Shown here: positions 1-8,510 of the stretch, piece after piece
Layout of the letters: each line of letters starts with the position of its first letter
Numbering within the stretch: position 1 is the stretch's first letter
Source: an uncultured Anaerolineales bacterium
GTDB lineage: Bacteria; Chloroflexota; Anaerolineae; Anaerolineales; UBA6663
NCBI GenBank assembly: GCA_937952305.1
Contig: CALFZO010000120.1
Coordinates: 1 to 39,271 of the forward strand
Direction: 5' to 3'
DNA length: 39,271 nucleotides
Notes under the pieces: generated by a model
What the model saw: only the letters and a program-made list of their open reading frames with translations
Told to the model about the DNA's origin: nothing
Databases searched by the model: none
Translations under genes and position numbers: made by a program

Positions 1-52
1 GCCGCGTGGTAGACTCGCTGCCGACTTCACCGGAAAGGACTCACCTGGCCGT

Positions 53-1036
53 ATGGCTCTCCTCGGCACCGCCACCGCCCGCGCCCACCCCAACATCGCC
101 CTGGTGAAATACTGGGGCAACCGGGACCAGGCTTTACGCCTGCCCAGTAACGCCTCGCTGTCCATGAATCTGGCCGGCCTGGAAACCGTGACAACGGTGA
201 CCTTCGACACCGCCCTGGCCGGGGACCGCTTCACACTCGGCGGCCAACCGCAGACCGGAGCCGCGATGACGCGCGTCGCGGCGCAGCTAGACCTGGTCCG
301 CGCCCGCGCTGGACTGGCGGCCCACGCCTCGGTCGAGTCCGCCAGCAACTTCCCGGCCGGAGCCGGCATCGCTTCGTCGGCGTCCGCGTTCGCGGCGTTG
401 AGTGTGGCGGCGGCGGCGGCGGCGGGGCTGGTCCTCAGCGAGGCCGAGCTCTCGGCCCTGGCGCGGCGCGGCTCCGGATCGGCCGCGCGCAGTGTGCCGG
501 GCGGCTTCACGGAATGGCGCACCGGGACCGGCGACGCCGACTCGTACGCCCTGACCGTGGCGCCGCCCGATTTCTGGCCGCTGGCCGATGTTATCGCCGT
601 GCTCAGCGCCGTGCACAAAACCACCGGCTCCACCGAAGGCCACGCGCTGGCCGACACCAGCCCGCTCCAGGCCGGGCGGGTCGCCGACGCCGGCCGCCGG
701 CTGGCAGCCTGCCGTGCGGCGCTGCTGGCCCGCGACTTTGCGGCGCTGGCCGACGTTATCGAGCAAGACTCGAACATCATGCACGCCGTGATGATGACGT
801 CTGTGCCGCCGCTCTTCTACTGGGAGCCGCTGACGCTGGCGGTGATGAAGGCCGTCACCGCCTGGCGGACCGAGGGGCTGCCCGTGGCGTACACCATCGA
901 CGCCGGGCCGAATGTCCACTGCCTGTGCCCGGCCGCCTACGCGCCCACCGTCAGCGAGCGTCTCATGGCCCTCGGCGTCACGCGGACCATCACGGCCCTG
1001 CCCGGCGGGCCTGCCAGCCTCACCGGGCGGGCGTGA
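53..1036 (+). CDS. mvaD: Diphosphomevalonate (or phosphomevalonate) decarboxylase
   Basis: A 327-residue GHMP-superfamily decarboxylase of the mevalonate pathway. The classical enzyme turns diphosphomevalonate into isopentenyl diphosphate with ATP in the cytosol. The N-terminal HPNIALVKYWG segment lies at about 12-22, the Ser-rich GHMP ATP loop (NFPAGAGIASSAS) at 99-111, SGSAARS at 141-147, and the catalytic-aspartate motif DAGPN at 283-287. The length is normal for the family. Classical enzymes usually read KYWGK at the start; here the last residue is Asn23. Some Chloroflexota carry a relative that decarboxylates the monophosphate, so substrate is open. No other mevalonate gene follows within the window, though genes left of position 1 are not visible. 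A GGAAAGGA stretch at 32-39 could be the ribosome site, rather far from the ATG. Family assignment is firm; exact substrate is not. Confidence 0.9.
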   Translation: MALLGTATARAHPNIALVKYWGNRDQALRLPSNASLSMNLAGLETVTTVTFDTALAGDRFTLGGQPQTGAAMTRVAAQLDLVRARAGLAAHASVESASNFPAGAGIASSASAFAALSVAAAAAAGLVLSEAELSALARRGSGSAARSVPGGFTEWRTGTGDADSYALTVAPPDFWPLADVIAVLSAVHKTTGSTEGHALADTSPLQAGRVADAGRRLAACRAALLARDFAALADVIEQDSNIMHAVMMTSVPPLFYWEPLTLAVMKAVTAWRTEGLPVAYTIDAGPNVHCLCPAAYAPTVSERLMALGVTRTITALPGGPASLTGRA

Positions 1037-1094
1037 TGACGCCGGCACTCATTAGAAGTTGCATAGCATCCAGCGCTCGGCCAAGGCCTTGCGG

Positions 1095-1100
1095 TATAAT
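1095..1100 (+). promoter_or_regulatory. Candidate -10 element upstream of site-2 protease
   Basis: A perfect TATAAT inside GGTATAATCGC lies 67 bases before the protease start. No good -35 hexamer is seen at 16-18 bases. The same GGTATAATC context recurs at 5545 and 7971, which supports a real promoter. Inference only. Confidence 0.5.
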
Positions 1101-1167
1101 CGCTTTGGTTATCGTCTAGTACCGACTTCTTCGTCCCCAATCCGGGTGAGCGCAACGGTGGCCAGCC

Positions 1168-2298
1168 ATGATTGACTTCAACTTAGGCGGTATCGGCAAT
1201 ATCCTGATCTTTGTCGCGGTCTTGAGCATCCTGGTGTTTGTGCACGAGTTGGGGCACTTTCTGGCCGCGCGCCTGTTCAAGATCCACGTCGAGGAATTTG
1301 GCCTGGGCTTTCCGCCGCGCGCCGTCGGGTTCGTGCGCGACCGCGACGGAAAATGGCGGACGTTCTTCGGCCAGGCGGTGCCCGGCCCGGATGTGCTCGG
1401 CGGCCCGCGCACGATCTACTCCTTGAACTGGCTGCCGATCGGCGGCTTCATCCGCCCCGCCGGCGAGGACAACCCGCAGGTGACCGGCGGCCTGGCCTCC
1501 GCGTCCAAGATCGCGCGGATCTCCGTCCTGGCGGCCGGCGCCCTCTTCAACCTGGTCTTCGCCTTCCTGGTCTTCACCATCGGCTTCCGGCTCGGCTGGC
1601 CGGACCGGGTGCTGGTCGACAGCGTCGTCGCGGGCGCGCCGGCCGAGACCAGCGGCCTGGCCGCGGGCGACATTCTTTTCACCGCGAACGGCGCCGACAT
1701 CCACTACCCGCAGCAGCTCACCGATATCGTGTACAGCCACCTCGGCCAGCCCATCGACCTGCTGGTGGAGCGCGCCGGCGAGCCGATCGCGGTGACCGTG
1801 ACCCCGCGCACCACCTGGCCGTCCAACGAAGGCCCGATGGGCATCGCCATGGGCCGGGCCATGGTCACGGATTACACCTGGCCGGAGGCGCTGAGCCGGG
1901 CCGGACGCGAGATCGTGTTCCAGTTTGAAGAGCTCATCCACCTGCCGGGGCGCCTGATGCGCAACGAGATCCCGTTGGCGGCCGCCCGGCCCATCGGCTT
2001 CGTCGGCATGAACGACCTCACCCGCGTCGCCGTCGAGACGGCCCAGGAGATCAACGCCTGGTATCCTGTGCTCCAGCTGGTGGGCCTGATCAGCGTCGCC
2101 CTGGCCACCACCAATCTGCTGCCCCTGCCAGCCCTGGATGGCGGGCGCATCATGTTTGTGCTCATCGAGGCGGTCCGCGGCCGCCGCATCGACCCGGCCC
2201 GCGAGGGCTTTGTGCACATGATCGGCATGGCCATGCTGCTGATGCTCATGGCCGTCATCACCTACCAGGACATCGTCAACCCCATCCTCCCACGCTAA
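1168..2298 (+). CDS. rseP: Site-2 (M50) membrane zinc metalloprotease, RseP/RasP-like
   Basis: A 376-residue intramembrane protease. In this family it clips membrane-anchored anti-sigma factors or signal-peptide remnants. The first membrane segment (about 9-35) carries the zinc motif HELGH at 26-30. The conserved re-entrant loop segment with NWLPIGGF lies at 87-94, a single PDZ domain at about 145-215, and the third-ligand motif NLLPLPALDGG at 316-326 in a late membrane segment; a final membrane helix spans about 350-366. Length is typical of one-PDZ bacterial members. The next gene starts 5 bases after this stop, so it probably leads an operon with the HEAT protein and AEC permease. No anti-sigma/sigma pair is adjacent, so the natural substrate is unknown. 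Confidence 0.93.
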   Translation: MIDFNLGGIGNILIFVAVLSILVFVHELGHFLAARLFKIHVEEFGLGFPPRAVGFVRDRDGKWRTFFGQAVPGPDVLGGPRTIYSLNWLPIGGFIRPAGEDNPQVTGGLASASKIARISVLAAGALFNLVFAFLVFTIGFRLGWPDRVLVDSVVAGAPAETSGLAAGDILFTANGADIHYPQQLTDIVYSHLGQPIDLLVERAGEPIAVTVTPRTTWPSNEGPMGIAMGRAMVTDYTWPEALSRAGREIVFQFEELIHLPGRLMRNEIPLAAARPIGFVGMNDLTRVAVETAQEINAWYPVLQLVGLISVALATTNLLPLPALDGGRIMFVLIEAVRGRRIDPAREGFVHMIGMAMLLMLMAVITYQDIVNPILPR

Positions 2299-2302
2299 GC
2301 CT

Positions 2303-3334
2303 ATGCCTGCCTCCCACGACTTCGTCCAATTCCTGGATCAACTGCGCGACCTCGCCCAGCCGCTGGCCACCAAAGACCTGTACCGTTTCTCCGATCTGAA
2401 CAAAGCCGACCTGGCCGCGCTGGAGGCGGCTTGGCCGGAGATGCCGCTCGAACGCCGGCGCAGCCTCATGCAGGACCTGGGCGAGATCAGCGAAGCCAAC
2501 TTCGAGGTCCAGTTCGACGCCGTCTATCGCCTGGGGCTGGAGGACGCCGACGCCGGTGTGCGCGCCGCCGCCGTCGCCAACCTGTGGGAGTCCGAGGAGC
2601 CGGCCCTGATTGTGCCGTTCCTGGACCTGATGCAGCACGATGCAGACGAGGCGGTGCGCGCCGCGGCCGCCAGCGCGCTGGGCCGCTTCGTCTATCTGGG
2701 CGAGGTCGACGACCTCCCCAAGCCCCAGGCCCGGCGCATCGAAGACGCCCTGCTGAGCGTCATCAACGGCCCAGACAGCCTGGCCGTGCGCCGGCGGGCG
2801 CTGGAGGCCGTCAGCTTCTCGGGCCGGCCGGAAGTGGCCGACCTGATCGGCCGAGCCTATGCCTCCCCGCAGCGTCCCGAGCGCATCAGCGCCCTCTTCG
2901 CGATGGGCCGCAGCGCCGACGATCGCTGGAATGAACCGGTCCTGCGGGAACTCGAGAGCGGTGATCCTGAGCTGCGCTATGAGGCAGCCCGCGCCGCCGG
3001 GGAACTGGAACTGGCCGACGCAGTGCCGGCGCTCAAGGCCATGATCGACGACGGCGAAGTGCAGGTGCGCGAGGCCGCCATCTGGAGCCTGGGCCAGATC
3101 GGCGGCGATCAGGCGCGCCAGATCCTGCTCGACCTCTTGCAGGACGCCGATGACGCCGAGCGCGACTTCATCGACGACGCCCTGGAAAACCTGACCCTGC
3201 ACGACGAATCGCTGGAGTTCCCGCTGCTCGACATGACCGACGATGAGATCGACGCCCTGCTGGCGGAGGACGAAGACGAGGACGACGAACTCGACCCCGG
3301 CGATCCGCTGCCGCCCGGCCAGCGCCTCAATTGA
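2303..3334 (+). CDS. HEAT-repeat protein with acidic C-terminus
   Basis: A 343-residue soluble alpha-helical repeat protein. Repeated helical pairs of HEAT/PBS-lyase type are visible from about 75 to 290, each with a core like VRAAAVANLW, VRAAAASALG or VREAAIWSLG. There is no signal peptide or membrane helix. The last 40 residues are strongly acidic (EDEDEDDELD). Such repeats act as protein-binding scaffolds; phycobilin-lyase activity is not implied. It starts 5 bases after the protease stop and its own stop overlaps the next start as TTGA, so the three genes are likely co-translated. The partner is unknown. Confidence 0.85.
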   Translation: MPASHDFVQFLDQLRDLAQPLATKDLYRFSDLNKADLAALEAAWPEMPLERRRSLMQDLGEISEANFEVQFDAVYRLGLEDADAGVRAAAVANLWESEEPALIVPFLDLMQHDADEAVRAAAASALGRFVYLGEVDDLPKPQARRIEDALLSVINGPDSLAVRRRALEAVSFSGRPEVADLIGRAYASPQRPERISALFAMGRSADDRWNEPVLRELESGDPELRYEAARAAGELELADAVPALKAMIDDGEVQVREAAIWSLGQIGGDQARQILLDLLQDADDAERDFIDDALENLTLHDESLEFPLLDMTDDEIDALLAEDEDEDDELDPGDPLPPGQRLN

Positions 3335-4263
3335 GCCTCCTCGACGTCTTCGTCAACAACCTGCTGCCGGTCTTCCTGTGCGCGGGCGCCGGCCTGGCCG
3401 TGGGACGCGCCTTCCGGCCGGACCTGCGCACCGTCTCGCGGCTGTCTTTCTACATTTTCAGCCCCTGCCTGGTCTTCAGTTCACTGACTGGCACCACCGT
3501 CACCGGCGCCGAGTTCGGTCAGCTGACCGTCTTCACGCTGGGCATGGTGGTGGTCATGGCGCTGCTGGCGGCCGCCCTGGGCCTGGCCCTGCGCCTGGAC
3601 CGGCGCACCTGGGCGACTCTGGTGGTCGCCGCCGCCTTCGTCAACAGCGGCAACTACGGGCTGGCGGCCACGCGCTTCGCCTTCGGCGAGGACGCCCTGG
3701 CGCGCGCCGTGATCTTCTACGTTATCAGCACCATTACCGCCTACACGCTGGGCATCTTCGTGGCCGCGCTGGGCGGCCAGAACGTGCGCGGCGCCCTGCG
3801 CGAGGTCGTCAGCGTGCCGGCCTTCTATGCCGTCATCGCCGCCGGCCTTATCCGGGGTCTGAACTGGCCCGTGCCGGCCTTCCTGGAACGCTCCCTGGGA
3901 TTGCTGGGTGACGCCGCCATCCCGGTCATGCTGGTGCTGCTCGGGCTGCAGATGGCGGCCATCCGGCCGCGGGCCGAGGCCTGGCCGCCCCGCCGCAAGG
4001 TGGTGCTGGCCATCGCCACGGCCCTGCAATTGGTTGTCGCGCCGCTGGCGGCCCTGATGCTGGCTGGCGCCGTGGAACTGCGCGGCATCACCTGGCAGGC
4101 CGCCGTGCTGGAGGCCGCGATGCCGGCCGCCGTCCTCACCACCGTGCTGGCCCTGCAATACGATCTAGACGCCGAGCTGATGACGCTCGCCGTCGTCCTG
4201 ACGACCGTGCTCAGCCCATTGACCCTGACACCGTTGATCCTTTATCTTCAGGCGGGAGTGTGA
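3331..4263 (+). CDS. AEC-family permease (auxin efflux carrier type)
   Basis: A 310-residue integral membrane protein with about ten hydrophobic helices arranged in two halves, typical of the auxin efflux carrier/malonate transporter family (bile-acid/auxin permease fold). The N-terminal half shows RLSFYIFSPCLVFSSL and a later NSGNYGL motif characteristic of the family. Bacterial members export organic acids or remain uncharacterised. The start is TTG at 3331, overlapping the upstream stop in TTGA; no in-frame ATG precedes the first helix, so coupled initiation is the best reading. Substrate cannot be inferred from neighbours. Confidence 0.85.
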   Translation: MSLLDVFVNNLLPVFLCAGAGLAVGRAFRPDLRTVSRLSFYIFSPCLVFSSLTGTTVTGAEFGQLTVFTLGMVVVMALLAAALGLALRLDRRTWATLVVAAAFVNSGNYGLAATRFAFGEDALARAVIFYVISTITAYTLGIFVAALGGQNVRGALREVVSVPAFYAVIAAGLIRGLNWPVPAFLERSLGLLGDAAIPVMLVLLGLQMAAIRPRAEAWPPRRKVVLAIATALQLVVAPLAALMLAGAVELRGITWQAAVLEAAMPAAVLTTVLALQYDLDAELMTLAVVLTTVLSPLTLTPLILYLQAGV

Positions 4264-4306
4264 CGGCCGTCACGGCCCTGGCATCCTTCTTGCTGCGCTG
4301 GCCCGA

Positions 4307-5551
4307 ATGCCCACCCTGTTCTCACCCACCTGGCTCCCGCGCCCCTGGCGGGCCGTCCTGGCCGCCCTCGTCCTGGCGCTGGCCGCGCTGACGCCGGCCC
4401 AGGCGCAGGACGGGCTGCGCGTCGTCGCGCTGCGCACGCCCGAATTCACCTTCGGCGGACCGGCGACCTTCGCTATCCTGGCGGCCGGCGACGCCGATAT
4501 CACCGACGTCACCCTGCTCCTGCGCACGCCGGACGAGCCGCGCACCTTCGTGGGCAAAGCGCGCTTCACTAAAGGCCAGCGCGTCGAGGCGGTGTATGTG
4601 CTGGAGCCGGGCCGGCGGCGCCTGGCGGCCTTTTCGCCCGTGGAGTATTGGTGGGAGCTGCGCGACGCCGCCGGCAATCTGCTCGAGACCGAGCACCAAA
4701 CGTTCACGTACAGCGACAATCGCTTCACCTGGCAGACGCTGAGCGAGGGCGGCCTGACGGTGGCCTGGTACGCCGGCGATCGCGACTTTGCGCGGCAGGC
4801 CCTGGACATCGCGGCCGAAGGGCTGACGCGCGCCAACCGCGTGATCCAGGCGCCGCTGCCCGAGACGGTGACGCTCTACCTGTACGCCAGCGCCGAAGAC
4901 GCCCAGCTGGCGGTGGCCGAGGGCAACCGGCTGTGGGCCGATGCCCGCGCCAACCCGCTCTTTGGCATCGTCATCGTCGCGCTGCCCCCGGACGCGGTCG
5001 ACACGCCGACGCAGATGGCGCGCGCGATCCCGCACGAGCTCACCCACATCCTGATCGCCCAGAAGACCGGCGACCGCTTCCCGCTGGTGCCCAACTGGCT
5101 CCAGGAGGGTCTGGCGGTCATGAACGAGGCCGCGCCCGATGCGGTGGCCGCCGCCGCGCTGGCCGACGCCTCGGCCGCCGACCGCCTGCTCCCCCTGGCG
5201 GCCCTGTGCGGCCCCTTTTCGCAAGACGCCGCCACGGCCCAGCTCGCGTACGCCCAAAGCGAGTCGGTGACCCGCTACATTCATGATCGCTTCGGGGCGC
5301 GGGCGCTGGAAACGCTGCTGACGGGCTACGCCGACGGCCTGGCCTGCGAAAGCGGCGTCCAACAGGCCCTGGGGGTGTCCCTGGCGACCTTGGAAGCGGA
5401 TTGGCGGCGGGACAAAGTCGACGCCAACCCAGACACCCTGCCGTTGCGGCTGTTCGCGCCCTGGCTGATCCTGGGCGGCCTGGTCTTGGCTGGGCCGCTG
5501 CTGCTGCTGGCCCTCACCCACGGCGCAGCCCGCCCCAAGCGCATGGTATAA
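4307..5551 (+). CDS. Secreted/membrane-anchored HExxH peptidase (peptidase MA-like)
   Basis: A 414-residue exported protein. Residues 14-34 form a signal peptide ending AQAQ. The region 38-140 looks beta-rich. The catalytic domain carries HELTH at 243-247, followed by NWLQEGLAV with Glu267 as a likely third zinc ligand, the gluzincin arrangement seen in peptidase MA-like families. A C-terminal membrane helix (about 384-405) followed by ARPKR would anchor it with the catalytic domain outside. The stop codon lies inside a TATAAT sequence and is followed by a strong terminator. Substrate is unknown. Confidence 0.83.
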   Translation: MPTLFSPTWLPRPWRAVLAALVLALAALTPAQAQDGLRVVALRTPEFTFGGPATFAILAAGDADITDVTLLLRTPDEPRTFVGKARFTKGQRVEAVYVLEPGRRRLAAFSPVEYWWELRDAAGNLLETEHQTFTYSDNRFTWQTLSEGGLTVAWYAGDRDFARQALDIAAEGLTRANRVIQAPLPETVTLYLYASAEDAQLAVAEGNRLWADARANPLFGIVIVALPPDAVDTPTQMARAIPHELTHILIAQKTGDRFPLVPNWLQEGLAVMNEAAPDAVAAAALADASAADRLLPLAALCGPFSQDAATAQLAYAQSESVTRYIHDRFGARALETLLTGYADGLACESGVQQALGVSLATLEADWRRDKVDANPDTLPLRLFAPWLILGGLVLAGPLLLLALTHGAARPKRMV

Positions 5552-5552
5552 T
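5547..5552 (+). promoter_or_regulatory. TATAAT element overlapping a stop codon
   Basis: GGTATAATCAC overlaps the peptidase stop (the TAA is inside it). No convincing -35 is present. A transcript started here would meet the terminator at 5563-5591 at once, so it may be chance or a short attenuated leader. Confidence 0.3.
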
Positions 5553-5562
5553 CACTTCTGGT

Positions 5563-5591
5563 CGCCATCCTCTTCCTGGATGGCGTTTTTT
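5563..5591 (+). terminator. Rho-independent terminator
   Basis: An 8-bp perfect stem (CGCCATCC at 5563-5570 with GGATGGCG at 5578-5585), 7-base loop, then six T. It ends 8 bases before the acylphosphatase ATG, so it terminates the upstream transcript and may limit read-through. Confidence 0.88.
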
Positions 5592-5598
5592 GCGCCAT

Positions 5599-5883
5599 AT
5601 GAACTCACTCCCTGCGCGCCTGCACGCGGGCGTCTTTGGCCTGGTCCAGGGCGTCAATTTCCGCGCCGCCACCCGTGATCAGGCTCGGACGCTGGGCTTG
5701 GTTGGCTGGGTCCGCAACCGTGTGGACGGATCGGTGGAGGTGCTGGCCGAAGGCCCCCGCTCCGACCTGGACCAGTTGTTGGCCTATCTGCACCACGGCC
5801 CGCAGTTGGCCGAGGTCGAACGGGTCGAGGCCCTGTGGCAGGCCGGCACGGGCGAGTTCAACCGCTTCGAGATACGGTTCTGA
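5599..5883 (+). CDS. acyP: Acylphosphatase
   Basis: A 94-residue cytosolic enzyme that hydrolyses acyl phosphates such as acetyl phosphate or carbamoyl phosphate. The phosphate-binding loop GLVQGVNFR at 14-22 holds catalytic Arg22, and GWVRN at 36-40 holds catalytic Asn40, followed by DGSVEVLAEG. Length is normal. An upstream in-frame extension to 5401 exists but lacks conservation and crosses the terminator, so the ATG at 5599, just before the conserved fold, is chosen. The next gene begins 7 bases after the stop. Confidence 0.93.
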   Translation: MNSLPARLHAGVFGLVQGVNFRAATRDQARTLGLVGWVRNRVDGSVEVLAEGPRSDLDQLLAYLHHGPQLAEVERVEALWQAGTGEFNRFEIRF

Positions 5884-5889
5884 GCCGCT

Positions 5890-7149
5890 ATGCGCACCAA
5901 CCCGGAACGCCGGGCGTGGGTCGTCTTGTGGGGCGCCTTCCTGACGTTTTGCCTGCTGCTGTATTTCGTCCCAACCGGCGCCCGCTGGGTGCTGCAAAAC
6001 GCCACGTCGTCGCAGTTCATCGCGCTGACACGCAGCAACACCGTTTACGTGCAGCGCCCCGGCCGATCCTCCCTGGAAGCCAACCTCACCGACATCCCGG
6101 CCGGCTCGTCCATCGCCACCGAGTCCAACGCCCAGGCGTCGCTCACGTTTGTCTCGCCGGACAAGCATGAGACGATCGTCTCCGTCGACATCTACGGCGA
6201 CACCCAGGTCAGCGTCAGCCGCGCTGAGAGCCCGCGCTTTGGCGATCTGAGCCCGCACCCCCACCGGATCGAGCTCAACCTCACCAAAGGCCGGATCCGC
6301 GTCTTCACCGTGGCCGACGCCAACCGGGCTGTCGAGGTTCGAATCGTGTCGGCGCCGGGCACGACGACGCTCATCGACGAGCGCGGCGTGAACGCCTCTG
6401 TGGAGGCGTCCTTTGTCCAGACCACCGTGACAGTCCGGGAAGGCCAGGCCGAGGTGATGGCCCAGGGGCAGACGCTGACCCTGGCCCAGGATCAGCGCGC
6501 CGAAGTGAACCTAGACGCGGCCCCGAGCGGCCCGCTGCCGGTGGAGCGCAACCTCATCCAGGACGGCGACTTCGCGGCCGAGCTCGGCACCATCTGGCAG
6601 CCGGAGATCTTCCAGCCGGTCATCGCCGCGGAAAGCCCCGGCGTCATCAGCAAAATCACGCTGGCCGGCCGGCCGGCCGTCAACTTCGCCCGGGTCGGCG
6701 ATAACTGGGGCCAGGTGGGGCTGGTGCAGGAGATCAACCAGGACGTGCGTGATTTCACGTCGCTGCGCCTGCAGCTCGACGTCTTTATCTCTCTCCAGAA
6801 GCTCAACAAGTGCGGCGTGTACGGCACCGAGTGTCCGGTGATGGTGAAGCTGAAGTACATCGACCTGAACGGGACCGAGCGCGAGTGGCTGCAGGGGTTC
6901 TACTACGGCCGCGTGGACACGCCGGCCGCGCCGCCCGGCCTGACGTTTTGCGCCACCTGCTCGCCGCGTTACAGCGACCATCTGCTCGTCGAGCAGGATC
7001 AGTGGCAGACCTACTTCTCGCCCAATCTCCTGGAGCTGTGGCGCAGCAACAACGCGGCGGCGGCCGTGATCAAGAGCATCACCCTCTACGCGTCCGGGCA
7101 CAGCTTCGACAGCAACATCGCCCAGGCGCAGCTGCTCGTCTCCGACTGA
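5890..7149 (+). CDS. FecR-domain membrane-anchored protein
   Basis: A 419-residue protein with one N-terminal membrane helix (about 9-28) and the rest outside the membrane. Residues about 50-210 resemble a FecR domain: beta-strands with a run such as TTLIDERGVNASVEA and TVTVREGQAEVMAQGQ, the pattern found in FecR-like proteins that are often used as surface or stress sensors. The second half (220-419) looks like a beta-sandwich and contains four close cysteines (about 314-356), possibly disulfides. There is no adjacent ECF sigma factor or TonB receptor, so iron-uptake signalling is not supported. It converges on radC, whose stop lies 12 bases away. Confidence 0.75.
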   Translation: MRTNPERRAWVVLWGAFLTFCLLLYFVPTGARWVLQNATSSQFIALTRSNTVYVQRPGRSSLEANLTDIPAGSSIATESNAQASLTFVSPDKHETIVSVDIYGDTQVSVSRAESPRFGDLSPHPHRIELNLTKGRIRVFTVADANRAVEVRIVSAPGTTTLIDERGVNASVEASFVQTTVTVREGQAEVMAQGQTLTLAQDQRAEVNLDAAPSGPLPVERNLIQDGDFAAELGTIWQPEIFQPVIAAESPGVISKITLAGRPAVNFARVGDNWGQVGLVQEINQDVRDFTSLRLQLDVFISLQKLNKCGVYGTECPVMVKLKYIDLNGTEREWLQGFYYGRVDTPAAPPGLTFCATCSPRYSDHLLVEQDQWQTYFSPNLLELWRSNNAAAAVIKSITLYASGHSFDSNIAQAQLLVSD

Positions 7150-7161
7150 GCGGCCGGCGCC

Positions 7162-7857
7162 TCAGAACCCCAGCCCGCGCTCCTTCAGCGACACAAAGCG
7201 ATGGTGGCCGATCACGAGATGATCGAGCACCTCGATGTCCAGGAGTTTGCCGGCTTCCACGATGGCGCGCGTGACAGCCACGTCCTCCGGGCTGGGGGCC
7301 GGATCCCCGGACGGGTGGTTGTGGGCCACAATAATGGCGGCGGCGTTGGCTTTAATGGCGTCGCGGAAGACCTCGCCGACCCGGATCAGCGACGTGTTGA
7401 GCGAGCCGTGGTAGACCTCACACGGCCGGCCCAGGACGCGGTTGCGCGTGTCCAGCAGCAGCACGAAGAGGTATTCCTGCTCCAGCGCGGCCAGCTCGTA
7501 CATGAGCAGGTTGGCGGCGTCGGCCGGCGACCGGACCACCGGGCGGTCGTCGGGCGTGGCCACGGCAATGCGCCGGCCCAGTTCCAGGGCGGCCAGCAGC
7601 TGCGCGGCTTTGGCGGCGCCGATGCCCTTGATCCGGCACAGGTCGGCCAACGCGGCGCGGTGCAGGCCGGGCAGGCCGCCGACTTCGGCCAGGAGGCGCT
7701 CGGCCAACCGGACGGCGTTCTCACCGGCGATCCCGACGCGCAGGAGGACAGCCAGCAGTTCGGCGTTGCTCAAGGCGCCCGGTCCGATGGCCGCCAGGCG
7801 CTCGCGCGGCCGGTCAGCGTTGGGCAGATCCTGGATACGCGGGCGGTGTTCACTCAT
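7162..7857 (-). CDS. radC: RadC/JAMM-domain DNA repair-type protein
   Basis: A 231-residue RadC-family protein. An N-terminal helix-hairpin-helix region (IKGIGAAKAAQLL near 76-88) precedes the JAMM/MPN metal-binding domain with HNHPSGDPAPS at 179-189 and Asp192, plus conserved Glu162 in GEVFRDAI. The domain fold is metalloprotease-like; the biological role of RadC remains unsettled despite its name. The reading frame extends far upstream, but the ATG at 7857 begins the conserved MSEHRPRIQDLP segment and has a TATACT element just before it, so that start is used. It converges on the FecR gene and diverges from the zinc-ribbon gene. Confidence 0.93.
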   Translation of the reverse strand: MSEHRPRIQDLPNADRPRERLAAIGPGALSNAELLAVLLRVGIAGENAVRLAERLLAEVGGLPGLHRAALADLCRIKGIGAAKAAQLLAALELGRRIAVATPDDRPVVRSPADAANLLMYELAALEQEYLFVLLLDTRNRVLGRPCEVYHGSLNTSLIRVGEVFRDAIKANAAAIIVAHNHPSGDPAPSPEDVAVTRAIVEAGKLLDIEVLDHLVIGHHRFVSLKERGLGF

Positions 7858-7864
7858 GCCGGCC

Positions 7865-7870
7865 AGTATA
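7865..7870 (-). promoter_or_regulatory. Candidate -10 of radC
   Basis: TATACT on the minus strand, 7 bases before the ATG, so a transcript from it would have almost no leader. No clear -35. Confidence 0.4.
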
Positions 7871-7949
7871 GGCCGGCCAGCATCCAGCCCAGCGCCGGGT
7901 TGGCGGGGAACGGAGAGAAAACCGGACCCGCCGGCGCCGGTTTCGTTCT

Positions 7950-7978
7950 TTGCTTTTGTCCAGCCCCATCGGTATAAT
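7950..7978 (+). promoter_or_regulatory. Promoter of the zinc-ribbon gene
   Basis: TTGCTT (7950-7955), a 17-base spacer and a perfect TATAAT (7973-7978) form a good housekeeping promoter. The predicted transcript start is about 5 bases before the ATG at 7990, so the mRNA would be nearly leaderless. Confidence 0.75.
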
Positions 7979-7989
7979 CGCCGCCGACT

Positions 7990-8475
7990 ATGTCCCTCAA
8001 CTTTGATTTCGCCGCGCTGGCCAACTATGTGCTGCTGGCGGCCGCCTTCGTCGGCGCCTTCCTCAGCGCCTTGTGGCTGAGCCTGGTCATCTGGACTTTC
8101 CGGGATATGCGCGCGCGCAGCCGCGACGTCTTCGCCCAGGTGCTGGCCGCCGCAGTGGTCGCCGTGCTGACCGGGCCGGGCCTGATCATTTACCTGATCC
8201 TGCGCCCGCCGCGGACGCTGGCCGAGACCTACGAGCAGAGCCTGGAAGAGGAGGCGCTGCTGCAGGAAATCGAAGAGAAACGCGTCTGCCCTGGCTGCGG
8301 CCGGCAGGCCAGCGAAGACTGGGTGATGTGTCCCAATTGCTTGACCAAGCTCAAGAAGCCGTGCGCCCACTGTGGGCGCCTGATGGACCTGCCCTGGAAC
8401 GTCTGCCCCTACTGCGCCACCCCGGTGGAGGGCCTGCGCGCCGCCGATGAGGCCGCCGCGCCGCTCGACGCGTAA
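7990..8475 (+). CDS. Membrane protein with double zinc ribbon
   Basis: A 161-residue protein: two membrane helices (about 12-36 and 48-71), a short acidic coiled-coil-like stretch (78-97), and a C-terminal double zinc ribbon with four CxxC pairs at Cys100/103, 114/117, 125/128 and 139/142. The ribbon should sit in the cytoplasm. Such proteins are common and uncharacterised in Chloroflexota-like genomes; a protein-interaction or regulatory role is only a guess. It has its own promoter and precedes icd by 74 bases. Confidence 0.8.
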   Translation: MSLNFDFAALANYVLLAAAFVGAFLSALWLSLVIWTFRDMRARSRDVFAQVLAAAVVAVLTGPGLIIYLILRPPRTLAETYEQSLEEEALLQEIEEKRVCPGCGRQASEDWVMCPNCLTKLKKPCAHCGRLMDLPWNVCPYCATPVEGLRAADEAAAPLDA

Positions 8476-8510
8476 ACGCCCCGGCCCGTCGAGCCAGCCG
8501 CACATTAAGC

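Noticed and set aside
5890..7149. FecR-type iron signalling system
   Set aside because: Only the FecR-like domain is present; there is no ECF sigma factor, TonB receptor or transport gene beside it.
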